Made by a program: the position numbers and the translations under genes
Notes under the pieces: generated by a model
Seen by the model: only the letters and a program-made list of their open reading frames with translations
Told to the model about the DNA's origin: nothing
The model's database searches: none
Shown here: positions 32,059 to 40,602 of the stretch, one piece after another
Position numbering within the stretch: position 1 is the stretch's first letter
How the letters are laid out: each line of letters begins with the position of its first letter
Source of the DNA: Prevotella sp.
GTDB taxonomy: Bacteria > Bacteroidota > Bacteroidia > Bacteroidales > Bacteroidaceae
NCBI GenBank assembly: GCA_016286995.1
Contig: JAEEVA010000004.1
Span: forward strand, 47,910 to 111,909
Length of the DNA: 64,000 nucleotides
Direction: 5' to 3'

Positions 32059-34542
32059 ATGAAGAATGTATATTTGCTGAGTGGCCTTGCACTGACGATT
32101 TGCTTGATGCTGACAAGCTGTCACAAGGAAGATTTTGAGCAGCAACCAACAGAGGCTGAGGCTGTTACCATCGCCGAGGAAGTGCTGGGTTTTGACCTCA
32201 ATCCCGATCAAGACTGGAACATGACGCAGTCAGGCAGCATCGATGTAACGTCCAATGCCGGTATCAATGCCAACGAGGTGTTGATTCTGGACGGCATCCC
32301 CTACGCAGGTAAGCAGGCCAAAATCTTAGGTCAGGCTACTGTCGAAGAGGGACAGACCGTGACCGTCAATTATGTGGCACCGAAGTCTGTGAAGTCCATC
32401 TATGTAGCATGTCGCAACGCGGAGAAGAAGTACCGCTACGTATATGTGGAAGCAGGCACAAAGTCTGTCAGCTTTGCCCCGACCACAACTAGGGCTATGG
32501 CTCCCCGTCGTGACGGTGCCAGCGTATCGGTAGCAGCAGAAGGTACCAACACCTTCAACAGCGAACTGGCTCTGTCGTGGGCTGGTGTCGTGGCAGCTGA
32601 AGCAACAGGTACCGACGGCTATACTTATTTCTCCTTCATGGGTGACTTCGTTCCCTGGAAGAACTCTGGCTGGACGGACAAATACTACAATATTACTGCT
32701 CCCGTTGTTGACTCTAATATTTCCGATGAAGAGGCTACTAATCTTGCCAATCTCATCAAGTCTGTGATTCCTGAAGGAGAGAATAATCTGGTAAGAGCAA
32801 CATCTGCCGGTTACACCTTGACGACAACTGGCGGACCTGTCACACTGACGCCTATCTTCAAGGACTCTAACTCTGGTGACAAGATTAGCTATTATTACTA
32901 TCCGGCCAACACAACACCAACCGTTGCGCAGATTAAGGCCATGAAGAAGTATACCATCGGCGAAATGGCCGATCCTGACGAGGCTAACCAGAATCATTAT
33001 GCTTTCAACAAGAAAACCTACACATTGGTGTATGAGGACGAATATGGTGTCGCACATGATGAATTCCCTGCAGGCTTAGCCATCAACTTCATCATTACCA
33101 ACACGTGGGTTGGAGAACGGCAGTATAAAGATATCTACGAGAGTGGCGGTATCACCACGACAACGGGTGGTGGTTCAGAAACACTGTTGACATCTATTGA
33201 CAAATGGACTGCATATAAAGATCAATCTTTTAATACTGGCGATGGTAATAATTCACCAAATAACAAATCACGAATACAATTTGCATCTCAATGGGTAAAT
33301 GATAGTTTTTTTACTTTTAGCAATACAAAAACAATTGATGGCTATCAGTATTATACACCGGGCAACAATGTAAATGGTGACATCAACAATGGTGGAAGTA
33401 CACATTATAATATTTACCCGTGGTTTGAGGGCATCATCAGAGTTGCTGTTGTTCTAAACGCTAATGCTCCATTCTACATTTACGACAACGGTGTACCTAT
33501 GGAAGGTTATAATGGTATCACGGTAAGCGAAAAATATTATGGTACTTTCGATTTTCCCGTCCAATCTAACCACACATATAAGATTTTGTGTACCGGTTCG
33601 AAGTTAGGCTTCTATGGTTACGAGTGCTTTACCGTTCAGCAAGGTAGTGGCAGTGGGTCAAGTACGACGACCGTCAGTGAAGTAGTAAAAAAGAAGATTG
33701 ATACCTTCCAGGACTACTATGGTGACGGCAGGATGAATTTAGAAGTACACCAGTCTGGCCTTTGGGGATTCCAGGAAGGAATCAGCCACGGCATCACCAA
33801 TCCTAGCACGCCCCATTGTGCTGTCTTCGAATTCTCTGACAGAACGTTTGTTGGCTTTGAGGACTGGATTGACTTCGACTACAACGACGTCATTTATGAA
33901 ATCAAGGGCGCCGAAGGTGGTCAGGAGATTATTCCCGACGACCCTGTGCATCCCACCTACAGTTATGCCTTCGAAGACTCTCGCAACTGTGACTACGACA
34001 TGAATGACGTGGTGCTGAAGGTTCGCGAGGATGGTGACGACATTGTATTGAAGCTGGTTGCCGCCGGTGCTACCCTGGATTTGCAGCTGCGTCTCTATGA
34101 GAATGCTGGTGAAGACGGCATGGAATACGGTGAAAACTTTACCACGCTGGCCTTCAACTACCGCACGGAGATTCACGAAATGTTGGGTGCCCAGCACGGT
34201 TATATGATTAATACCAATGCTGACAATGGTAAGGGTGCTAATGCAACGCCCATTGAAATCAGAGTACCAAAGGCCAACTATGCCGATTACCGCAAGCTGC
34301 GTCTGGCTGTCTACGTTCCTGAACAAAAGGGTAAGGCGGAGTACGAAATGCGCCTCTCAGGCTCAGGCTCTGCACCCTACGGCGTCATCATTCCTGAGGA
34401 CTGGAAGTGGCCGCGTGAGTGGGTGAATGTCAAGACTGCCTACTCGCAATTCGAGGGATTCGCCACCACGGTAGGTGCCAACGAAGACTGGTATACCGTT
34501 CCTAACAACGGCACCGTGATGGACGAGGACGGACTCTATTAA
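32059..34542 (+). CDS. surface lipoprotein with LruC/DUF4842-like C-terminal domain (copy 1 of 4)
   Basis: An 827-residue lipoprotein: signal peptide with lipobox LTSC, then HKED, an export-signal-like Lys/acidic stretch used by Bacteroidetes for surface lipoproteins. The N-terminal module has the shared signature NPDQDWNM (about 54-61) followed by a small beta domain (VLILDGIPYAG, QTVTVNYVAPKSVKSIYVACRN). The middle is Ser/Thr/Asn-rich. The C-terminal third holds two acidic DYND motifs: FDYNDVIYE (about 612) and CDYDMNDVVLKV (about 650), typical of the LruC/DUF4842 domain, then a long beta region ending EDWKWPREW. It probably sits on the cell surface and may bind Ca2+ or glycans; function unproven. 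Confidence 0.75.
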   Translation: MKNVYLLSGLALTICLMLTSCHKEDFEQQPTEAEAVTIAEEVLGFDLNPDQDWNMTQSGSIDVTSNAGINANEVLILDGIPYAGKQAKILGQATVEEGQTVTVNYVAPKSVKSIYVACRNAEKKYRYVYVEAGTKSVSFAPTTTRAMAPRRDGASVSVAAEGTNTFNSELALSWAGVVAAEATGTDGYTYFSFMGDFVPWKNSGWTDKYYNITAPVVDSNISDEEATNLANLIKSVIPEGENNLVRATSAGYTLTTTGGPVTLTPIFKDSNSGDKISYYYYPANTTPTVAQIKAMKKYTIGEMADPDEANQNHYAFNKKTYTLVYEDEYGVAHDEFPAGLAINFIITNTWVGERQYKDIYESGGITTTTGGGSETLLTSIDKWTAYKDQSFNTGDGNNSPNNKSRIQFASQWVNDSFFTFSNTKTIDGYQYYTPGNNVNGDINNGGSTHYNIYPWFEGIIRVAVVLNANAPFYIYDNGVPMEGYNGITVSEKYYGTFDFPVQSNHTYKILCTGSKLGFYGYECFTVQQGSGSGSSTTTVSEVVKKKIDTFQDYYGDGRMNLEVHQSGLWGFQEGISHGITNPSTPHCAVFEFSDRTFVGFEDWIDFDYNDVIYEIKGAEGGQEIIPDDPVHPTYSYAFEDSRNCDYDMNDVVLKVREDGDDIVLKLVAAGATLDLQLRLYENAGEDGMEYGENFTTLAFNYRTEIHEMLGAQHGYMINTNADNGKGANATPIEIRVPKANYADYRKLRLAVYVPEQKGKAEYEMRLSGSGSAPYGVIIPEDWKWPREWVNVKTAYSQFEGFATTVGANEDWYTVPNNGTVMDEDGLY

Positions 34543-34598
34543 ACCACGGAGTCAATAGATTTATCAGATTCTTATATATATAATAAGGTATAAGACCT

Positions 34599-35879
34599 AT
34601 GCGTAAGACAATTTGGGTCATCTTAATAGGAATAGTGGTGAGCGCAATGATAGCGTTCACCACTACCTCATGTAACAAGAACGAGTTCAACAAGGAACTT
34701 GCCGACTCTATGAAGAAGCTGACATTCAATATCGACGACGTGGACCCTACCCACGACTGGTCGATGCTGAACGAATATAGCGTCAGCGTGTTACCCAACG
34801 TCAAGGACGTGAAGCGTGTCGAGATTTTATCGCAGAATCCCTACACCTCACTCTATGCGGAGAAAATGGCCGTCCATGACGCCGTAGAGAACGAGAAGAT
34901 CACTATCAACTACTCCGTTCCGACCATGGCGGACAGCATCTATATTGCAGCCGTTGACGCTGATGAAAAGTATACCATCGTGGCCGCTCCCTATATGACG
35001 ACAAAGACCATCGACTTCAGCCATCCGAACACCACGAATAAAGGAACGTTCAACAAGCTGCAGCCACAAACGGTCTACTACTGCTACGACATCAGCTACC
35101 CCGAAGCCAGCAGTTCGTGGAGCTATAACGATGTCGTCATGTCGCTCTCGAAGGAACAAGTGAACGACTATGTCATGCGCTTCACCGTCACCCTCGTTGC
35201 CCTTGGCACCACCAAGCAGGTGGCTGCCGGTCTGCGCATCAATGGCATCAAGGCCAACAAGATAGCACAGGTGTATACTGACGACGGCAAGAGTTTTGTG
35301 AAAGACTCCAGTGCCAGACGTACTATCATCCAGAACGATGACATCGTGCTGACCGCCAAGGACGGCTCTCCCGTCATCAACCTCTACGACGATGCCCATG
35401 CCGCCTTCTTTATCCAAAACAACGACAACGGAACCATCACGCGTTACCAGTTTAATGTCAGTCACGAACCTGGCCCGAACTACATGGGCTACCCAGCTGT
35501 TACGGTCACCTATAATGTCGTATTCAATGATGGCAACATTATACCGCGCTTAGGTTTCGCCGACCTCGACCTCTTTATCAGCTACTACTATATCACTGCT
35601 CCTTGGGAGATTCATAAGTACCGCTATAAGTTCCAGGAGTCGTTGAACGAATTCTACGAGGGACATCAGTATGCCTATGCCGACAACTTTGCATGGGCTT
35701 TGGAAGTTCCCTATGGCCAGTTCCGCTATCCTTGCATCGGCTATGAGATGGGAGGCTATAAAAACGGCGTCGCATACGGCACTTACAACAAACTGAACCA
35801 TGCCTTCGGCGAGTGGGTTAATAACAAAAAGAAGGCTAACGACTGGTGTCTTTACCCCAACGCCAGCATGGTATATTAA
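34599..35879 (+). CDS. lipoprotein related to the LruC-type cluster (copy 2 of 4)
   Basis: A 426-residue protein with a signal peptide and lipobox TTSC followed by NKNEF. It has the N-terminal signature DPTHDWSM (about 49-56) and a beta domain like that of copy 1 (VSVLPNVKDVKRVEIL, ITINYSVPTMADSIYIAAVDADEKY). A shortened C-terminal part carries SWSYNDVVMSL (about 173), the same NDV motif, and RINGIKANKIAQVY. It begins 56 bases after copy 1 without a clear promoter of its own, so the two are probably co-transcribed; a strong terminator follows at 35904. Confidence 0.7.
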   Translation: MRKTIWVILIGIVVSAMIAFTTTSCNKNEFNKELADSMKKLTFNIDDVDPTHDWSMLNEYSVSVLPNVKDVKRVEILSQNPYTSLYAEKMAVHDAVENEKITINYSVPTMADSIYIAAVDADEKYTIVAAPYMTTKTIDFSHPNTTNKGTFNKLQPQTVYYCYDISYPEASSSWSYNDVVMSLSKEQVNDYVMRFTVTLVALGTTKQVAAGLRINGIKANKIAQVYTDDGKSFVKDSSARRTIIQNDDIVLTAKDGSPVINLYDDAHAAFFIQNNDNGTITRYQFNVSHEPGPNYMGYPAVTVTYNVVFNDGNIIPRLGFADLDLFISYYYITAPWEIHKYRYKFQESLNEFYEGHQYAYADNFAWALEVPYGQFRYPCIGYEMGGYKNGVAYGTYNKLNHAFGEWVNNKKKANDWCLYPNASMVY

Positions 35880-35903
35880 GTGTATTTTTGACTACGAATA
35901 TAG

Positions 35904-35942
35904 GGTTAACGTGAACGTTTACGCTTGCGTTAACCTTTTTTA
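35904..35942 (+). terminator. rho-independent terminator after copy 2
   Basis: GGTTAACG (35904-35911) and CGTTAACC (35928-35935) pair perfectly, followed by a run of seven T. Confidence 0.8.
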
Positions 35943-35976
35943 ATACACGTAATTCAACTTTTCCCGATTTAGTTCG

Positions 35977-36023
35977 TACCTTTGCATCCAAACTAGTGAT
36001 AATAGTAATAATAATAATAATAA
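35977..36023 (+). promoter_or_regulatory. -7 box and (TAA)6 microsatellite in the leader of copy 3
   Basis: TACCTTTG (35977-35984) matches TAnnTTTG. Six TAA triplets (36006-36023) follow in the transcribed leader, 20 bases before the ATG at 36043. Change in triplet number would alter leader length without touching the frame. Confidence 0.6.
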
Positions 36024-36042
36024 CTTTAGCAACTTAGTAACA

Positions 36043-38358
36043 ATGAAAAAGTATTTGATGCTGAGCCTTGCCGTATTGTCTTTGGCAAGCTGCTCGAAGG
36101 ATGACATCACCTATGTCAATCCTGACGTTCAAAGGTATGAGATTGCCTTTACCAATCGTTTCGGCACGCCTGATCCCGAACACACCTGGGGTTTCGGAAG
36201 TGCTGCCGACACACGTGCATTCACCCGTAGCATGGCTGCTCCTGCTGTACCGGAAATTTCCCAGCCCTACACAGAAGCTTGGGTAACAAACTACTTGACA
36301 ACTGCCAAGGAACCCAACAGCGCCAATATAGAGGATAACTACGACAACACCACATCGTGGGACGAAGAGGGTTATTGGACAGACCCAATTCCTGCTGTAG
36401 AGGGTGGTTATAAAATTGATGATTTCAATTACACTGTTATCTATAGCTATCCATGGGGATCTGATGAATACAATTGGAGAATAGAAAACATCCAACCTTA
36501 CTGGGATAGCAATTATGCATTTTATGGAGCTTCTTCCAAAGAAGAGGCATGGCCAAAGGTTGTTGAGCGAATTATCAATGCTGGTTACACCAGTTGGCTG
36601 AATTACACAGAAGGAACACCGGAAGTACCCGCTCAATGGGTTGTCACCAAGGAGGCAGGTACCAATATTGACGAGACCTATGTTCGCTACTTCAAGATTA
36701 CAGGCACATGGAGTGGCATGATTACTGTTGCTGGTTCTGAGGGTTATCTTCCAGACCACGTTACACGCAGCAATGCCGAGCGTACTATCGTGGTAACCGG
36801 TACTTGGAATATCACAGCAGACCAGCCCATTGGCGAGTTTGGTAAGATTATCATTGCTAGCGGTGGTACAGTGAATGTGGCTTCTGGAGTGACACTGAAC
36901 ATGGTTAATCAGGCACGTCTCGTAGTGCTTCCTGGCGGCAGACTGACTGGTAACGGTAAGGTAGAGGTAAACAACGGTAATGCTGTAGATTTAGAGAACT
37001 ACAACGGTGGTACTATTGACGTTGCTATCTTCAACAACAACTTCGGTAAGTTCTACAACTACGGCGACTTCAAGGTTAACGAATATTGGGGTGGTGCACA
37101 AGAGAGTAATTTCTACAACCACCGCCTGGCTGCTATCGACCACTTCGGCAGCGAAGAAGGCAGCGTAGCCAACGCACGCGTTTTCAACGAATGCCAATTC
37201 TATGTGAAGCACAATGCACGCATCCGTAACTATGAGGGCGTTATGGGTTCTTCACTGATTGTCGGTGGCGAGTTGATGTTCAGCAGCAGCGAAGATGGCA
37301 CCAGCACACCCACTTACGTCGGTTTGGCTGCAGGTGCTTTAGTACAGTGCAACACGCTATATAACAACGGTACCTCTTGGACAGGTCCCACAAGCGGTGG
37401 CTATGCCGTACTCGACATTGAAGACAGAATCACTTACCTGAACTGGGCTGATGGTCCCGAGAATGGTGGTAACTTCGAAAATAACATCTATGTTTATGCC
37501 GGTACTTGGAACAATGTTACCGATGGCAAGGGCATGCATCAAACTGATCCCACCGATGCTACAAATTATGCGCTTTCAATTGCCGACTACAAGTTCTTTA
37601 ACACGATAGCCAATGTTACTGGCAATGGCAATGTAAAGAAGGTTACTAAGGGTAACAATGAAGTCATACCTGCCAGCACCCCATTCAATCTGGGCGTCAA
37701 CGGCTGTACGCCTGGCTTCAAGATTGGAGAGGATCCCGATCCCACTCCTGATCCAACTCCAGACCCCACACCCGACCCAACTCCTGATCCAACACCCGAT
37801 CCAACTCCTGACCCGACTCCTGATCCAGACCCAGTAGTTTATGACTTCCGCGTCATGGCCGAGGACCTCACGGTTGACCAGAATTCTGACTTCGACTTCA
37901 ATGATGTCGTCTTCGACGTGAAGTACGTCAGCTCTACCACTGCTTTGGTAAAGGTTCGCGCAGCCGGTGGTATCTATCCTATCATCATTGCAGACAGAGA
38001 AGACAAGGAGATTCACGCTCTGCTTGGTGCAGGTATGACCATGACGAATACTTATGAAGGCCAACACTACAAACACAATGCAGAAGCCTTTGAAGTCAGC
38101 GGTAACTTTGGTAGCAGTGCAGGAGATCCTTTGTTCAAGCTTGGTGTCCGCGACATCTCGATTAAAGTATCGAAGAATGGCGGTAAGACCTGGACAGAGC
38201 TGACCGCTCCTCAAGGCAAGTCAGCCAGCAAGATTGGTGTTCCTGTCACCGTTGAATGGTGCAACGAATTCCAGGACATCGACGATCTGTGGGGTGAAAA
38301 TGCCTTCGAAAACTGGGTGCAGAACGAAAACGCTCCCTTCTGGAAAGGTGTTGAATAA
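36043..38358 (+). CDS. surface lipoprotein with LruC/DUF4842-like domain and PTPD-repeat linker (copy 3 of 4)
   Basis: A 771-residue lipoprotein: lipobox LASC followed by SKDD (surface export signal), then the signature YVNPDVQRYEIAFTNRFG and DPEHTWGF (about 46-53). The middle is a beta-helix-like stretch (ASGGTVNVASGVTLNMVN, LTGNGKVEVNNGNAVDLEN) as in parallel beta-solenoids. A Pro-Thr-Pro-Asp repeat linker (about 564-597) leads to the LruC/DUF4842 domain with SDFDFNDVVFDVKY (about 617-630), AAGGIYPI and LGAGMTMTNT, ending with WCNEFQDIDDLWGENAF. Copy 4 is a close paralogue at both ends. The linker and solenoid suggest a cell-surface stalk and binding region. Confidence 0.75.
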   Translation: MKKYLMLSLAVLSLASCSKDDITYVNPDVQRYEIAFTNRFGTPDPEHTWGFGSAADTRAFTRSMAAPAVPEISQPYTEAWVTNYLTTAKEPNSANIEDNYDNTTSWDEEGYWTDPIPAVEGGYKIDDFNYTVIYSYPWGSDEYNWRIENIQPYWDSNYAFYGASSKEEAWPKVVERIINAGYTSWLNYTEGTPEVPAQWVVTKEAGTNIDETYVRYFKITGTWSGMITVAGSEGYLPDHVTRSNAERTIVVTGTWNITADQPIGEFGKIIIASGGTVNVASGVTLNMVNQARLVVLPGGRLTGNGKVEVNNGNAVDLENYNGGTIDVAIFNNNFGKFYNYGDFKVNEYWGGAQESNFYNHRLAAIDHFGSEEGSVANARVFNECQFYVKHNARIRNYEGVMGSSLIVGGELMFSSSEDGTSTPTYVGLAAGALVQCNTLYNNGTSWTGPTSGGYAVLDIEDRITYLNWADGPENGGNFENNIYVYAGTWNNVTDGKGMHQTDPTDATNYALSIADYKFFNTIANVTGNGNVKKVTKGNNEVIPASTPFNLGVNGCTPGFKIGEDPDPTPDPTPDPTPDPTPDPTPDPTPDPTPDPDPVVYDFRVMAEDLTVDQNSDFDFNDVVFDVKYVSSTTALVKVRAAGGIYPIIIADREDKEIHALLGAGMTMTNTYEGQHYKHNAEAFEVSGNFGSSAGDPLFKLGVRDISIKVSKNGGKTWTELTAPQGKSASKIGVPVTVEWCNEFQDIDDLWGENAFENWVQNENAPFWKGVE
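37733..37831 (+). repeat. 12-bp minisatellite encoding PTPD
   Basis: About eight tandem 12-bp units (GATCCAACTCCT and variants) encode Pro-Thr-Pro-Asp repeats, a flexible linker before the C-terminal domain of copy 3. Copy 4 lacks it. Confidence 0.85.
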
Positions 38359-38392
38359 TGCATCAAAAACTTAGATAACATCATTGTTTAAA

Positions 38393-38423
38393 GGGCGGTT
38401 GCGAGATGCGACCGCTCTTTTTT
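38393..38423 (+). terminator. terminator after copy 3
   Basis: GGGCGGT and ACCGCTC arms with wobble pairs inside, followed by six T. It is nearly the same sequence as the terminator after copy 4, so duplication included the terminator. Confidence 0.75.
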
Positions 38424-38513
38424 CGTCGATGAATCTCGATGTATTTCCAAACAAATTTCCTCTCGTTAACTATAATTAACGCAAAATGTTGAGGGATATT
38501 CAAAATAAGTGTG

Positions 38514-38521
38514 TATCTTTG
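38514..38521 (+). promoter_or_regulatory. -7 box of copy 4 promoter
   Basis: TATCTTTG matches TAnnTTTG, 53 bases before the ATG at 38575. A TTG lies 22 nt upstream, slightly far for a -33 element. Confidence 0.5.
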
Positions 38522-38574
38522 CAACCGAAAACGTTAAAATTTCACTAATAATAAACTCAAATTAAACAACAAAC

Positions 38575-40443
38575 ATGATGAAAAAGTATTTGATGATGGG
38601 TATCGCTGCCTTAGCATTGGCAAGCTGCTCAAAAGACGAAGTGACGTACGTCAACCCTGATGTACAGAAGTATGAGACGGCTTTCATCAACCGTTTTGGT
38701 CAACCCAATCCTAACCAGACATGGGGTTTCAGTGCAAATGCATCTCGCGCTCTCACACGTGGTACTTATCCTAACGCCAATATGTGGGCAGAGGCTTGGG
38801 TAGTAGTACCACAGCTTACTCCTGAGCAGAAGGACATCGTCCGCCAGTATTTCCAGCAGAACCAATTAAAGAAATATGAAGATCCAGGTTGGACGAACTA
38901 TTTCGTACAGCAGGTTTACAAAGGTGGTACGAACACGACAGGCAGTGAGTCACCTGAGCAATATGAATCCGCTAATAGTGTGTCTTGGAATCCTCAATAT
39001 GTAATCGGCTCTAACCACATGGATCACCTTGCTGCTGTTTATCCCAACAACACTCAGGATCATATCTTTAATTTCAACTACGGTACTTGCAGTACCAATC
39101 CCAACGTACAGAATACTGACACTGTAACGTATCTGGAACCGAAAAATGCTACAGAGCATAGTGACGAGATTCAGCTGATGGTTAACTCAACAACTAATAA
39201 GTTCGGTTATTTCAATAGCGACGGTTCACTGGGTCATACAGAGTATACCAGTCTCGTAAGCTGGAAGACGATTCGCACATGGGCTAATGGCAAGGGACTG
39301 AATGGCGAATTATTGAATGATGGTTGGAACCGTTCATTCATGGGCTTTGACTTCGAGCAGATTGTAGGTGATGACATCTATGTACACACTGATACCGACT
39401 CTTTGAATGTTGAGGGAAAGACCTTCCTTAACGGTAAAGGTGAAGTTCAGAAGACTCTTCGCTATGCTACTTATAGAGACATGCCTGACTGGACTTATGT
39501 TTGGGATGGCACAAAAGCCGGTAAGTTTGAAGATGTTGTTAACAGAGACGGCTTGATTATTTTCGACGGTAAGCCTGTTCCTATGCTCATTGCACAAACA
39601 AATGAATATTGTGGTGACAATGGCGACGTTGACTGGAACCAGCATGCTGTAAGAAAACTTGTAAAGGTGGGTACTCGTTATAACAATAATACTGGCGAAG
39701 ACGAGGATGTCATGCAGGAAGAGTTATGTCTTGACCTGACATACCTTTATGAAATGCTTGATAACGAATATCTTCCTGTTATTAGCAGTACTATGGGCAA
39801 ATGGGTAAAAGTTCATGGTGGTGCAGATGGTTACTATAGTGACTGGATTGTTACACTGACAGAAGCTAAGCCGGTTAACGATACTCCCATCATTCCCGAT
39901 GAGCCCGATGATGATCCCTATGACCTGCGCATCATGGCTGAGGACCTGACCGTTAGCGAGAACTCTGACTTCGACTTCAACGATATCGTCTTCGACGTGA
40001 AATGGATTAGCTCAGAACAGGTTGACATTAAGATTCTTGCAGCCGGTGGTATCTATCCTATCCGTATCAATGAGAGATCAGACTGGGAAGCTCACGCTAT
40101 CTTAGGTGCTAGCATGACCATGACCAATACATATCCTGGCGCTCATTATGCCAAGACTGCTAGTCAGATTCTGCATGTAAGCGGTAACTTCGGTAGCAGC
40201 AAGTCAGACCAGGCCTTCTTCGATGGTGTCAAGGCTATCAAGGTTGAGGTTTCTAAGAACGGTGGTCAGACATGGACACCACTTGAAGCTCCCACCGGTA
40301 AGGTTGCCAGCAAGATTGCTGTTCCTGTCACAGTTGAGTGGTGCGACGAATTCCAGGATATCGACGTGAGGTGGGGTGGCAGTAAGAGTTCAGGCAAGTT
40401 CGCTGCCTGGGTTCAGAATCCCTCACAGAAGTTCTGGGAGTAA
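38575..40443 (+). CDS. surface lipoprotein with LruC/DUF4842-like domain (copy 4 of 4)
   Basis: A 622-residue lipoprotein, paralogue of copy 3. It shares the signal peptide and lipobox (ALASC, then SKDE), the signature YVNPDVQKYETAFINRFG and NPNQTWGF, and the C-terminal LruC/DUF4842 domain with DFDFNDIVFDVKW, AAGGIYPIRI, LGASMTMTNT, GNFGSSKSD and WCDEFQDIDVRWGG. The middle (about 60-440) differs entirely from copy 3 and has no solenoid or PTPD linker, so the variable centre is swapped between conserved ends. ATG at 38578 is an alternative start giving the same M-K-K-Y-L-M start as copy 3. Own promoter box and terminator frame it as a single unit. Confidence 0.75.
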   Translation: MMKKYLMMGIAALALASCSKDEVTYVNPDVQKYETAFINRFGQPNPNQTWGFSANASRALTRGTYPNANMWAEAWVVVPQLTPEQKDIVRQYFQQNQLKKYEDPGWTNYFVQQVYKGGTNTTGSESPEQYESANSVSWNPQYVIGSNHMDHLAAVYPNNTQDHIFNFNYGTCSTNPNVQNTDTVTYLEPKNATEHSDEIQLMVNSTTNKFGYFNSDGSLGHTEYTSLVSWKTIRTWANGKGLNGELLNDGWNRSFMGFDFEQIVGDDIYVHTDTDSLNVEGKTFLNGKGEVQKTLRYATYRDMPDWTYVWDGTKAGKFEDVVNRDGLIIFDGKPVPMLIAQTNEYCGDNGDVDWNQHAVRKLVKVGTRYNNNTGEDEDVMQEELCLDLTYLYEMLDNEYLPVISSTMGKWVKVHGGADGYYSDWIVTLTEAKPVNDTPIIPDEPDDDPYDLRIMAEDLTVSENSDFDFNDIVFDVKWISSEQVDIKILAAGGIYPIRINERSDWEAHAILGASMTMTNTYPGAHYAKTASQILHVSGNFGSSKSDQAFFDGVKAIKVEVSKNGGQTWTPLEAPTGKVASKIAVPVTVEWCDEFQDIDVRWGGSKSSGKFAAWVQNPSQKFWE

Positions 40444-40482
40444 TTTGAATACATCAAATACTTAGATATTTATATCGAAAGG

Positions 40483-40513
40483 GGCGGTTGCGCGATGCAA
40501 CCGCTCTTTTTTT
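40483..40513 (+). terminator. terminator after copy 4
   Basis: GCGGTTGC (40484-40491) and GCAACCGC (40497-40504) pair perfectly, followed by eight bases almost all T. Confidence 0.85.
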
Positions 40514-40563
40514 GTCTCAAACATGAATTATCAGGAACTGAACACGAATTTTTCATAAATAAT

Positions 40564-40594
40564 TTTGATTTTTGCTGGTTTAATCGTACCTTTG
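40564..40594 (+). promoter_or_regulatory. promoter of the SpmA/SpmB-like gene
   Basis: TTTG (40564-40567), 19 nt, TACCTTTG (40587-40594). The box ends 8 bases before the ATG at 40603, implying an almost leaderless transcript. Confidence 0.7.
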
Positions 40595-40602
40595 CAGTCT
40601 GT

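Noticed and set aside
36034..36759. 241-codon minus-strand ORF
   Set aside because: Antisense to lipoprotein copy 3.
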